Shown: in pieces, positions 24,475-36,185 of the stretch
Layout of the letters: every line of letters starts with the position of its first letter
Position numbering within the stretch: position 1 is the first letter of the stretch
Assembly (NCBI GenBank): GCA_023079485.1
Contig: CM041083.1
Coordinates: forward strand, 156,444,552-156,508,551
DNA from: Archilochus colubris
Lineage: Eukaryota > Chordata > Aves > Apodiformes > Trochilidae
Length of the DNA: 64,000 nucleotides
Reading direction: 5' to 3'
The notes under the pieces: model-generated
What the model saw: the letters and a program-made list of their open reading frames with translations, nothing else
The model's database searches: none
Told to the model about the DNA's origin: nothing
Program-made: the position numbers and the translations under genes

Positions 24475-26589
24475 CAGAATCTAAAGACCATTTTACGAAC
24501 AAATGGAACAAATGAAATAAGATAAACTAGTTATCTACCCTCTCTCCTCCCTATCCTAACACAGGGCCTGGGTGGCCTGAAATCATAAATGATAATGAAC
24601 TAATTTATTCATTTCTACATATATTAAATTCCAGATGAGTGACTGGAAAAGTGAAGTTCTTCTCATTTGCTGTTCTAATTACTCATTTTAGGAGTTCCTA
24701 TGTAAACAAGATTAAAGCAGGCTGTTTCATTCCCATTGCTCTGTCCTGAAATTTTCTCCTGCATGCTTCACTGTAAGACTCCTGTGAACATCCAAATGAA
24801 ATATCACTGAGTGTGTAGCATCTATTCACATTTTTGTCCTATAAAATACCTCTCCCAAGTTCCAGCAAAGCCCTCATTATACCAGAAAATTTATACTAAA
24901 ATCAACATCCCCTCTTCTCATCTTACCCCCTCAAAAAAACCTCAGGTTCTTTTGCACTGGTTCAGCCCAAAGAGGCTGATGAACCAAGTGCTGTGCTGTG
25001 TGGTCATGGCATTATATGTTCCATAGAGCTCTAGGCTTAAGCACCACTTTGGAGCCAGGAAGCATCCCCAGGGTGGATATATTTAGCAGTGTAGAAAAGC
25101 TTATGTCTTATGCAGCTGCAAAGGGAGATAATTGGAACATTAAACAAAAAAGATCTAAGCAGAATCAATAAGTGTCCATTTGGACAGCAGGCAAGGGCAA
25201 AGTTCTTTATAATTCCTGACTTTGCTGCACATTTATTTCTTTCACAGATCATTAGAGAAAAAGGAGGCTGGCCCATTTAACCCACATTTCATACTCTGCT
25301 TGCCTGAAGCTTTATGGTCTTTTTGGAAAGTTTTCTACTCATATTCCTCATCTCTTCATGCTATGTTCTCTCTGGCCCATATCAATGTTTATTCACTTTT
25401 TCTAAGTTAAAATGAATTAAAAGCAGAACTTAGAGAAGATCTGATCCACTCAGTTATGCTGGGGAAAATAAATAACAAATAACTTTGGTACTGTTTCAGT
25501 CCCTAGAAAAGGCCACCGTTTATTACACAGTCATTAAGTGTCTCTTAATAAAGAAAATTCTTTTTTATAAAATATGTTTTTATTAATAAATTAATATATT
25601 TAATGAATATTTAAATAGCAGAGATCTGATGATTCATTTTAAAAACTTGATCTAATATTAGCTGATATACAAAGATACTGAAAAATATAAACCAAAAAGC
25701 CACAATCAGCATATCAAGATGCGTACAGGACCAACTCCACAGAGGCAGTGCAAATACAGTGATCTAAAACCAGTAAGAAACAACCTTTAAAGTTCCTTAA
25801 GACTTAAAGAGTATAACTGTCTGTGTTATAAGAGATTTCCAACTGTGCAAACAAAGCACTGTGTCTTGCTATTTTGAACTAGCCCCATACTAAATTGCAA
25901 CAGACCTCTGTCTACTTTTCAGTCAATGCAGGAGCCCTGCTCTTTCAAAGACATTTGAAAGTCTCTATCAATAAGGCTGCATATTTTATATTTCTTTTAC
26001 TTACTTACAAGTATGGACTCCACACCAGTGCCGTACATTTTTTCCATGCCTTGCATTAAAATCGAGATGTTCAGAATGAATGGCAATGCAGTCAAGCTGG
26101 AGAAAATAAAAGAATTGTCTTCATTATGCAGCACCTTGTTTTTGTTTGGCAATTCAAAAATGGAATCTAAATGAGAGCTCAGCTCTTTTGGGGTTAGCTC
26201 TTGTCATTAGGCCAGTTTCTGTGTATCTCGAGAGGAAGATAAACATTTAAAAATAAAAAATAAATTTAAAAAGAAAAGAGGTAACATAATGAATAAAGAC
26301 TAAACCATTTTTAATGGTCATTACCCTAAAAGGACCTGATCATTTTCTCAGCAGTGTCATATCCAAGACGCACTGTCATTTTACTTCAAACGTAACAGCT
26401 TTGTTACTTCTGTACTGTATTTTCCTCTTTCAAAAATGCAACACACGTACAGTAGAAAATGTTTAATATTTACAGAAAAAATAAGTCACATGAGCAGTGG
26501 TATTATTTTAATTTTGTGTGAAAAGTGTTATCTTTACTGTTGCCATCAAAGCACATGAAGACATATATGGTTTATACCTTCATTGCAAC
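24475..26589. other. Unique non-coding sequence
   Basis: No gene recognised. A very AT-rich patch lies at about 25560-25620. Confidence 0.55.
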
Positions 26590-26602
26590 ATATATATATA
26601 TA
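26590..26602 (+). repeat. Short (AT)n microsatellite
   Basis: Six to seven AT units, too short to be informative on its own. Confidence 0.8.
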
Positions 26603-26837
26603 CAAATGCATAGAAGAATATGGAAAGTACATGGCAAAAATATACGTCTCTCTTCATTAAACTCAGTAATTATTATTATGCCTTGAATTACTTGCCACTT
26701 AACTCTTGCTGGTATATCCATGTTGCACAGCAAAATCAAGTTCTACTTAATTTGTGTATATATACACTTAATATTTTCCTTTATAATTCAATATATATTC
26801 TTCTAAATATGGATACAGTAGCTGGCAATCCTTATTC

Positions 26838-26877
26838 TTTATTTTTTTCTTTTTTTTTCTTTTTTTTTTTCTCTCCT
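26838..26877 (+). repeat. T-rich pyrimidine tract
   Basis: T-runs broken by single C, ending in CTCTCCTTAG. It mimics a splice acceptor, but nothing downstream supports an exon. Confidence 0.75.
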
Positions 26878-27246
26878 TAGTGTTGTTTCATAAACATATA
26901 TGACCTTCATTTAATATTACAGTACAAAGTCAAACTGTCACTGATATCAGTATTTTTTTTTCTTGGTGAGAAAAAAGAGAAAAATTAGATTTCTTCATTT
27001 CTAAAAAATTTAGTATGAGATCAATCACTTCCTAAAACATTTTTCTCCATTCACTGAAGTATCCCACATCTTTCCCCTATGTAATGTTTACATCCTATCC
27101 CTCCTGGGATTGCTATTCATGAAAAAATTAGTGACTTATGCAAGCATCCAGACTAGGAATAGGAAAAGAGTCTTTAAAATGTGGTCAAAAATAAGAAGGA
27201 AATTTTGATCTGACACAATGAAGATTAGAAAGAATAAACACAATTT

Positions 27247-27333
27247 TAAAAAACCCACCACCAACAAAAAAAACACAAAACAAAAAAAGCAACCACACTA
27301 CCAAATCTAGAAATTAAAAAAACAAACAAACAA
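27247..27333 (+). repeat. A/C-rich tract
   Basis: Two A-rich blocks with CCA, CAAA and ACAA units, separated by a short ordinary stretch. Confidence 0.75.
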
Positions 27334-29221
27334 TCCCTAGCAATCCAGACCCTCTGGTCTTCCTCAATACCCTCAATCAATGGTTGACAAAATCCTTCTC
27401 CCTGTCAATTGCTCATGTAAATTCAATCCTTGCCCAGTATTCAGCAAAGAAAGAATGCAGAGCTCATTCTCTAAAAACCCTTCTTGCCCCTGGGAAAACA
27501 AGTCTGTTAAAAAGATCAGGCATATTTTTGTATTAGAAGGCTTGTTACAAGACAGCCATGTTTGAGTCATATTGTCTGACTAAGTGGTGTTATAAAAAAC
27601 ATTTTCTGAAACATCTGATTTTGCCAGTAAACAGGCAGTCTTTTAGACATAAGGATGAAGGATGCAAGTTCTCATACAACTCTAAATGTCTCTTTTGGAA
27701 ACAGCCTGTCATTTCCAAAATACATTAATATACACAATCAACATAAATTTTGAAAGCCCTCTTTAGGAAGAATATTGCTTGCAATATACTCAGACCTCAC
27801 ACCAGTGTCTTTCCAGTTCGCTGAGTAAAAGATATGTTTACTTACACATTTCTGCTTTGGCATCTACAATTAATTTCAAGGCAAGGTCAATGCTCCTTTG
27901 CTGTACCTTGAAAACTTGTAGGAGGGAACTCCTGCTGAGTAACTCCAGTGCTGAGCCCATTAGTTCCAGTCATCAGTCAAAGAATCTGTCAAATGAGTTA
28001 TTGTAGCCTCATTTCTTATTTTCCAGTGTGTGCAGTTTTATGTATAACCCATCTCTGCTCCTAATGCTAAACAAGATGGTAATTTTTGTGAGCATTTTTA
28101 TTTTTTTGTAGTATTCATAGTATAAACTCAAGGTATAAATAGATTAGGATTTTAATTGTCTCAGCTAGCATTCTCCAAGGTGCTTATGAAATATTCTGAT
28201 TTATCTCATTAGGGAGACTTCAGGATGAAAATTATTATACACATATGGATACACCGAGAAATGTGGTAGATTATATCACTGAATTTCTGAGCCAGTGATC
28301 TACAAGAATATAAAAACGATATTTTGTTGTTGTTGTTTAAGACATAGGATGGATATGACCAGGATGACGAAAAATTTCAGCAAACTGAGAATAATAGAAG
28401 ATTTTAAATGAAGCTGGTTTAAAGCAATGTCCTTTTTCAATCTTTGATTGGCAGAGTAAGTCTTTGCCTATGGCAGACAGAATTTTACTTCTTGCTGATA
28501 GCCTCTGGTTTGCTTTCAGTAAAACTATGTACATTAGCATCTGTTAGTGTCAGCAGGGAAGCTTTTTCTGTCATAATTGTATCAAGGTAGGATGCAATAG
28601 TGATAAATCATTACACAAATTGCATAGAGTGCTGAATGCACTGAGAGTTTCAGCTTTCACTTAGATATAACTTGTGGCACAGATACCTCACTTTTTCTAA
28701 AGCCTTGTTGCATCAGTATCCACAAGAAGAAATATTTTTAAAGCCTCAGAAGGGTAAGTTAGTTTGTAATAAGTTCACAGGCATGGTAATAGATCTATGT
28801 ATTGTGCTTTGTTCCAAGAAAATGAATTTAAAAAGATGACTTAGCATAGTTTCAATAATTTTTAAATATTAGTAATCTGTGCCTTTTGACTTTCATTCAA
28901 GCATCTCTAGAAAAACACAATTTCAACAAATTGATCGCAGTTACTAACTGTATTAATGACTATTACTGGTTTTATTATTCAGCATTTTCACAGTTTTTAT
29001 AATGTTCTTCATTGGCTTTATTTTTTGGAAATAATTCCTCACATTCTTTCTGCAAACAACTTCTGAGCCCATAAATTATAAGAGCAGTTCCTAAGGTTCT
29101 TCAGGCTTTGAACAGCACTTGGGTAAGACAAGTTTCATTACTTGATTCTGCTATGTGTCTGCAGAAAGTTAAATCTTGAAATAAAGTTATATGCTAATAT
29201 AATGTATTTGCTTAACTGTAA

Positions 29222-29245
29222 GTAAATAAATAAATAAATAAATAT
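29222..29245 (+). repeat. (TAAA)n microsatellite
   Basis: About five to six perfect TAAA units. Confidence 0.9.
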
Positions 29246-29956
29246 TTTTCCACATACCATACTTTACAGCATATATGAATTCTGATTTCTGTATGGGAAA
29301 TTTCATTCCTACTCATTTTCATCATCAGATTTCTGATGGCAGCCAGAGGGCAATGATATGATACAAGGCATAGTCCCATAGGCTCCAACAAACAAAGACA
29401 CTGGTTGGAAACAAATTTTGTAGGAAAGATTTATGGTACTTGTATATCTCTATTGGGCTAAACCAAGTCTTTGGATTTGATCACATCTGAAATCAGTAGG
29501 TTGAATTAAAATACCACTTTCTAAAGCCACTGTAACTCAGACAGTTTTTTGCTTTTGATGTGCCTCAGCTTTCAGCCAAGCATATCTGAAAACTAATAAG
29601 CCCTAAGTATACTTGCTTTTTGACTGTAAGTATATTAGTATTAGTTTTTATACTCCAAAGTGTTCTTTGGCTACAGTCCTCAGAATCACCAAAAATTTCA
29701 CAACTTGGAAACCATGCATCAATGGCTCAAGGATGACTTTAAAATAAAATTCCAGGGTTTGTTGCCATCGGGGATTTTATGCTCTTAAAAGTGTTTTTAA
29801 TTTACTTTAATTGAATGAAGAAAAGATCTTGTATGAAATTGCACTATGTTGCCCTGAAACAGAAAATATTTTTCTTAAAAGGAATGAATTGCCTTTCTTA
29901 GAACAAAAATGCTTCTATGCTATTCTCTCTTCTCATGTTCTCTCTTCTCTTCTCAG

Positions 29957-30118
29957 TGGGTATATGTTCTGCTAAAGATGAAGTTGATGGAAATCTTTCC
30001 TGCTCAGTTCTCTCTCTATGATTTGAGCAGAGGGATATGTGCAGCAGCCATTGCCATGGACATGATCAGGGAAGCCAGATGGAAATACCTGTACAAACAG
30101 GGCTACTCGGCCCCTTGA
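29957..30118 (+). CDS. Candidate 3'-terminal coding exon (tentative, unidentified)
   Basis: A pyrimidine-rich tract at about 29923-29954 ending in CAG (29954-29956) makes a good splice acceptor. From 29957 one frame is open for 53 codons to a TGA at 30116-30118. The peptide starts WVYVLLKMKL, continues FSLYDLSRGICAAAIAMD and ends REARWKYLYKQGYSAP. The composition is balanced and protein-like, with a charged C-terminal part, unlike the low-complexity frames elsewhere. ATTAAA, a common poly(A)-signal variant, lies at 30411-30416. I do not recognise the peptide. An ATG at 29909 is in the same frame but sits inside the acceptor region. It could also be a chance frame or an old retroelement piece. 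Confidence 0.22.
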   Translation, partial: WVYVLLKMKLMEIFPAQFSLYDLSRGICAAAIAMDMIREARWKYLYKQGYSAP

Positions 30119-31839
30119 CCTGGTGGTCATGCCCCATTATGCTCCATTGTGTCTTCTGTTGTGGAGACCCTGTAGAGAAGAGTTTCTATTTATCTCCTGC
30201 TGTGTGTTCTTGCAAATCTTTGTTTTGCCCCTCCAGCCCCCCTTCTTTGTATGCGAAGGAAATCAGACCTGGGTCTTCTATAAATCAAAGTTACCCTCAG
30301 GTAGTTCATACTAGGAGAAACTGGGATATTGGCCCAGTTTTTGTGCCACAGCCAGTACTTGTCTATATGCTGCATTGCTTTTATAAATGCATATAAAACT
30401 GATCCTAAGCATTAAAAACATTGATGACATTTTTATAAACTGGCACCTGAAAAGACCTGTATTGTTTTGTGTCACACATTTATTTGTTGTTTAACAACCT
30501 TCAACTTAAGGTCTGTTCTAAATGGTTGTAAAAAAGACAGGACATTGTAAGCTCTTAGTCAGAAATGTAGTTTAGAATCTCTTGGTGATGTAGATATTCC
30601 CCCAGATGGGGACTTCTCTGAGGAACACTAAACCTCAAAACTTAATCAATATTCATGGTAACTTCTGAAAATTAATTGAAATAATGTTTGAGATCATATT
30701 GGGTGGTTTGACCTAGGAAGGTGATTTGACTTAGGAAGCATGGAAGCAATAGTGTGAAAGTGGTAGCCTGAGTTAGAAACAGGGTAGGTGAACAATCAAG
30801 GTGAGCAAAGACACAGATCTGACTAAAATAAATTCAGAAGTTTTCATCTTCCTCCAGCGTTTAGTTTTCTATAGCTCTGTAGTAGGAAGTTTAATATAAC
30901 TTGCAAAATTCCCAAACATTAGATTACCATGACATTCAGAAAGGAGGCAGGGAGCTGGTACAGGAACAGCAGTAAAAGTTCTGTCCCTTTAAAACAGTTG
31001 ATAATAATAATAACAACTACAGAAGAAGAGGTAGAGGAACAGGGAACTATGCTGTGAATATTGCAAAGTCATTATGCAAACTGAAAACTAAAAATTTAAA
31101 AGCCAAATTACTGTTGCTTACACATCAATCAAATAACAAATTTCTCTATTTTAAAATTAAAATACACAAAAATAAAGCGCCTGTCACCCAACACAGGGCA
31201 GCATTCACCCTTATGGGAACAGAGTGAAAGAATGAATGAATCAAGTTTGGCATTTACTCTTCGCAAAAAGGAAATGTCAGTGTATGCCAGACACCAGCGA
31301 GGAGTTAAACAGATGTAGCCTCCCTTCTAACACTACCTTCCTCTATATAAAATACTCCAAACCTGCAAGGGGTAATGAATAACATTTGGTTATTATCTTA
31401 CTATCCACAGATAACCTGTGGATGCATAGCATGGAATGGGCTGATCAGTAGGTATCACATTTTATACTGTTCAATGGCTTCAGAGCTATTCAAGGCATAC
31501 TTGACCTTTTGAAGGCTATACATACCTCCTCTAATATTTTGGTGACTTTAATGGTATGTGGAAGGTGAGAGCATCTGCTACATTAAGGTTATCCAATTAA
31601 AGACTTTTTTATTATAAGCAGAGTAATAAGTAAAGGGATAAGTGATAAACAAGAGATACAAAACTTTGTAGACTATGGATGAAGGTGACAATGGCAAAGA
31701 TGAAAAGTCTCCAGAGGGTAACTGATGGGCCTTTAGGAAACTGCAGGCACAGCTTTTGAGAGGGCCTGTCTTCACTTTGTGATTGTTAAGGGGAAACAAA
31801 GGGAATGTAAGCATTTAGGATATTTGATGTGGGTCTGTG
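30119..31839. other. Unique sequence; possible 3' UTR at its start
   Basis: If the exon ending at 30118 is real, about the first 300 bases would be its 3' UTR, with ATTAAA at 30411. Otherwise this is unique non-coding DNA. Short (AAT)n units lie near 31000. Confidence 0.4.
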
Positions 31840-32870
31840 TGACTGGGCAAAGTTTGTGAGGGGATGTTTAAGGATAAAACGGAGTAGGGAGGAACAAAGG
31901 AGCAATTGACAGACAAAAAGACAGCCATGTGCCAGTCAGTGAACTGTTTACTGTCACTGCAGTATGTCCTGTCTTTTTAGTAAATCTTTTCTTAGCCATC
32001 TTTTCTCTATGCCATGTGTGTGAATGCTGCAAGGACTTCATGTGAGCTACCAGGGGGACTGGCATGAGGGGACTGGGTGCCACCTCCAGGAGATAAACCA
32101 GAGGCTTGAGTCCCCCTGGCCTGTGGTGCCAGCTCCTGGAGACAGTGGGGATCTTTAACCTCTAGCCACTGGGACAGGAGTTGCGTGTGTTACCCAAACC
32201 AGTTACAGTGGGGACTGGGATGAGTGAGGTTAGTGAGAAGCTCAATGACTTTGGCCAGAGCAGGACCAGTGCCTGGTTCCAGCTGCGAGTGTCTGTATCT
32301 TTCCCGAACAGGGGATATGTGTCTGTATCTTTCCCGAAGAGGGGATATGTGGAGTGTGCATGTGCATTCACTGGGAATCTGAACTGGAACAGCCATTGAA
32401 TGCCAGGGGCCATGCAGTGCTTGGAAGAGCCTTGAATGTGTTTGTGACCTGGCAGAGCGTGGTGTGCATGCTGCACTAGTGACTTTCTGCCTCTACCAGC
32501 CCAAGAGAAGGATGGGACATGGCTGTCTGGCCTTGTGTCTGGTGCGAGTCTTCTGTCTGAATGCTGCTGAAGGCAATGTCCTCTCTGTGGCAGTTTACAC
32601 GAGCAATAATGCCTCCATGTGTCTCTGGGATGCTGCTTGGCTTCTCTACCGGTTCAACCTGCAAATTTAAAAGGAGCAGCTGCATCCCTCAGCCTGGGCT
32701 GAGGACCCACATATCAAAAGTGAAGTCCAGCAGTCAAAGGAGACAGTCCTGGGCCAGAGCTGCTGGAGGCAGTGGATACTTCGAACATCCCTTACAGTGA
32801 CAGTTTACTCCAGTTCCTCCACCAACACTGATGACAGCTTTATTGAAGAAGTAAATGGAGCTCAAACATA
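31840..32870 (+). mobile_element. GC-richer block, probable old LTR-retroelement remnant
   Basis: This kilobase is clearly richer in G and C than its flanks and changes character near 31840. It holds a 30-bp tandem duplication (32291-32350), an 11-bp inverted repeat (32050-32060 with 32109-32119) and a 9-bp one (32084-32092 with 32133-32141). It also has an AGTAAA poly(A)-like signal near 31979. The general look (poly(A)-like signal, then a GC-rich leader with CCACCTCC and GGGGACT words) resembles avian endogenous-retrovirus LTR and leader DNA. I cannot name a family, and I see no gag, pol or env frame. Boundaries are approximate. Alternatives are an unclassified dispersed repeat or a unique GC-rich exon of a long non-coding RNA. 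Confidence 0.35.
32291..32350 (+). repeat. 30-bp tandem duplication, two copies
   Basis: Units 32291-32320 and 32321-32350 differ at one base (CGAACA versus CGAAGA). Each contains TCTTTCCCGAA and GGGGATATGT. Confidence 0.95.
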
Positions 32871-32879
32871 TGCATCATC

Positions 32880-33194
32880 TACTAATTTTGGCACATTTTA
32901 ACATGGGGAAGTGCAAAATACTGCATCTAGGGAGGACTGACCCCAGGTGCTGGTGTAGGCTGAGGATCTGGAAACAGGCAGGCTGGAAAGCAGCTCTGCA
33001 GAAAATACCTTGGGGGTCCTGGTGGACATCAAGATGATGTAAGCACACGGTGTGCCTTTGTGACATGGAAAGCCAACAGCATCTTGAGTAATGTTAGGAG
33101 GAGTGCTGCAACCAGGCCAAGGGAGATGAGCCTTCCCTTTCCTCAACACTGGTAAGACCACATCTGGAGTACTGTATTCAGTTCTGGGCTCCAC
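32880..33194 (+). mobile_element. CR1 LINE internal fragment, broken at both ends
   Basis: The plus strand encodes, with several frameshifts, the CR1 segment just after the RT core. It reads FNMGKCKILHLGRTDPR, then an LGVLVD-like part near 33010-33030, a KANSILG-like part near 33070-33090, and finally RPHLEYCIQFWAP near 33155-33194. The neighbouring CR1 parts on either side are absent, and there is no terminal repeat at the 3' side, so the copy was cut after insertion. It is one of the most diverged CR1 pieces here and abuts the GC-rich block on its left. Confidence 0.88.
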
Positions 33195-34285
33195 CAATTT
33201 TGATGGCTTCTAGCATCTTCTATAAATTCAGAAGCAATGTTTCAGTGGATTGGGCTACAAAAGGTCCATATAGTTTTAAATAATCATGAGTGAATTCCAT
33301 GCACACATGATCAACAGATCATTAAGAAAGTAGTTAATTTTGCATGAAAAACTCCTGTTCCAGCTATTTCCAAATGGCTGGCAAATCAAGTGGACTAAAT
33401 AACTGGGATAATCCTTTCAGTTTAATTTTTAAAACTTATTTGTATGTACTTTAGATAATTTTTGTCATTCACAAAACAAGATGTATACTCCACATCAATA
33501 TCATTTGAGACTTAGTAAAAACAACTGCTGACCAGAAATGAAAAGAAATTATGCAATAAACATTGCACAGAGAACAACTGTGCCAAAACCATTTTAATAG
33601 ATTATGAAAGGAAGTAATTTAAATGTGCAGTTGATTTACAGGCGGAAAGATGCCTTCACATTGACAGAATTTCTGGCACTTCAACTTTTTCTGGCAGACC
33701 TTCAACTTTTCATTACACAGAGGAAGGAAGAACTATCTTTTTTCAGTTATGTGCAGTTGCTACATTTATATACTCTAGGCTAAAGCCCTGTTTGCACTAC
33801 TCTAACACATATTCATCAAAATTGCCTCAATAGGCAGCTAAGTGTTTCTTCTGAAAGGGAAGATCTTCATAGGCCAGCTTAACTTTAAGTGTTTTGGCCC
33901 AAATCTATGTTTGGCAAACAGCTCCTTCTAACGTATTAAAGCAGACAGCAGATATTTTGTAAAAACAAGCTGCATTACCGTGCACATCCATGGTCATAGG
34001 GTTGACTACCCCACAGTCTACTCAAGAAGCTATTAAAAGGTAAAAAACCTCCCAGAAACCCTAACCAGGCAGTGTAAGTTTTAACAGCCTTCAGTCTGCT
34101 CTGAATATAGAGGAATCCTTAATTATCTCTATAAATGAGGCAGCAGAAAGCAACTTGGAACTTATTTGGTTGTTTTTTTTTTCTCAGTTGACCTTTGCAA
34201 ATTGTTGTCAGATATTTTTTAAAAAGATTCACTGGCTGAAGCTCTCTACAGCAACTTTCTATATTTTCTCTTCAGATCAGTTTGG

Positions 34286-34353
34286 AAAAAACAAACAAAC
34301 AAACAAACAAACACAAAAAACCAAACAAAAAACAAAACAAAACAAAAAAACCA
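34286..34353 (+). repeat. A/C-rich (CAAA)n tract
   Basis: Several perfect CAAA units followed by AAAAAC and CAAAA units. Confidence 0.88.
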
Positions 34354-35840
34354 ATGGATTTTCATTTTTTATTCCAGCCTTTTTTTTCTCTATTTTTAAC
34401 CTTTTTAGTCAGTTTCTTGGAGAAGTCTAAATAAAGTCTAAATTAAGAAAAGAGTTCATTATAAAAGTATCCACCTTTGTCGACCTAGTTCTTCAGTGGC
34501 CCCTGACTTGACCAGTTCAGGTTTTCTCACAGGATTCCAAGCTGTAAGTCGACTTCCCAAAATGTTAGAGGTAGTCAGCCCTAAAAAGTACTTATTCAAT
34601 AGCAGCTCTGCCTTTCTGTTGTATGATAATAATATATCACTATTTGGTAGAATTTGGTTAAGAACAATGGGATGTGGCTTTGATAATGTACAAATTAGCA
34701 CCTATTCATCTAATTTGGGTTACGGAAAACAATAAAGCTGCATCAGTATGATACTGAGCCTACATTAATTTGTGCTGTTGAGAGATGTGATCATTAAAAA
34801 CTGCATGAACACTGAAATATACCTTCAAGGAACCAAGCTTACATCCCCACATGACATTGTGCACAATTGAGGATGTATACCAGTCCCTCATCAATCACCT
34901 CACCTATAAACTTCATTGTGCTTTGCAGACATGTCCAGGGAAAGTGTCAGGGGCAACATGGAGTTCATATTTTTGAAAAACTACTCAAATATTTGAAAGT
35001 AAAGCATAAACGTAACTTAAGCTGAGGACAGAATATATTAAAATGTAAGACCTACATGTGTTTAGAGACAGATTATGCAGATAGAATTTATAAAAGAGTT
35101 TTATTATTAAAAAACAATTAAATGAACAATATATAATTATCAAACAATGTATAAATTTTGAAAATGAAAATGAGAAGAATTCCTGACTGTACAAAAAAAT
35201 TTTTGCCTCTGGGAAAATGACTGATATATTTCCAGTTTAACTGAGAATTTATCTGTTTTTTTATTCACAAAAAATGATTGATTTAGAAAAATAAGTTGGT
35301 TTTCTTAAACTTACCTTAAGCCCTGAATTTATTCAGAAAAATTAAAAATGTTGTCCAATAAAGTAAAAGTTCACAAGCTTTTGGTATATACACTTCTTAC
35401 TCTGTTTTTGAAAGCAGGATATGTGTAGTTTTATAATCAAGTTTATGATCAAGCATTTGCAAATGTGCTGGGACAGGCAAGACTTTGGAAGATAATGTTT
35501 ATCTTACAGGAACAGAAATTGAAGGGGGATGTGGGGTGTTTTTCCTAAAAAATTTTGCATTCTTGGTGTGGTTCTGGTGCCTCAAAGAACAAGTATGGGA
35601 TGCAGCTAACAATTTGAACATGCATTCAGGAACAACAGAGAGGAATTTAGAGCCCTTTTAAAGTGGTACATGGACAAATCCTGAGAAATGATGACATGTT
35701 TATATGCATGCTCATAGTCTACCACAAACAAGCTTTTCTTGGTAAAGTATTAGACTATTTTTGTCTGCACACACACACACAAAAATTTAGGCAAAACAGT
35801 GCAAAATTTAGTACTTTCTGGACAAACATTGTTTTGCTTT

Positions 35841-35862
35841 GGTTTTGTTTTGTTTTGTTTCA
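35841..35862 (+). repeat. (TTTTG)n microsatellite
   Basis: About four TTTTG units. A (CA)7 run lies 60 bases upstream at 35768-35781. Confidence 0.8.
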
Positions 35863-36164
35863 ACAACATTTATAAAGAAAGAAATCATTCAACTTTGGGG
35901 CAATGTGAAGAATTTTTGTTTTATTAAATTAGAGAAAGGCTGAATACCACCTGTGTGATTCTGTAATTATACCTGAAACAGCAGGAAAATCTGCTACTAC
36001 TCATTGAACCTTGCTTCTGAGGGAAGGTGAATAGATCATTCATTCTGTGTTCAGGAGAGTCATTTCAAATCTGTGTACCATATGTAAAATTAGTTTTGAC
36101 CTTGTCAGCCTCAAGCATGTCCTTCAGATATGGATCATTAAATTCAATCCTTAATGCTCCAGGG

Positions 36165-36185
36165 AAAAAAAAAAAAAAAAAAAAA
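36165..36185 (+). repeat. (A)21 homopolymer
   Basis: A simple A-run following CTCCAGGG; no retroposon body seen. Confidence 0.9.

Larger units (their letters stand above)
26878..29956. other. Unique non-coding sequence with minor simple repeats
   Basis: No gene recognised. The stretch holds an A/C-rich tract (27247-27333), a short (TTG)n near 28326 and a (TAAA)n microsatellite (29222-29245). Confidence 0.55.

Noticed and set aside
24281..24511. Minus-strand frames made mostly of F, L and S
   Set aside because: They are translations of the polypurine tract, not proteins.
26878..26980. Open frame after a T-rich acceptor-like tract
   Set aside because: The tract is a simple T repeat, the frame is AT-rich, and no donor, stop and poly(A) arrangement or homology supports it.
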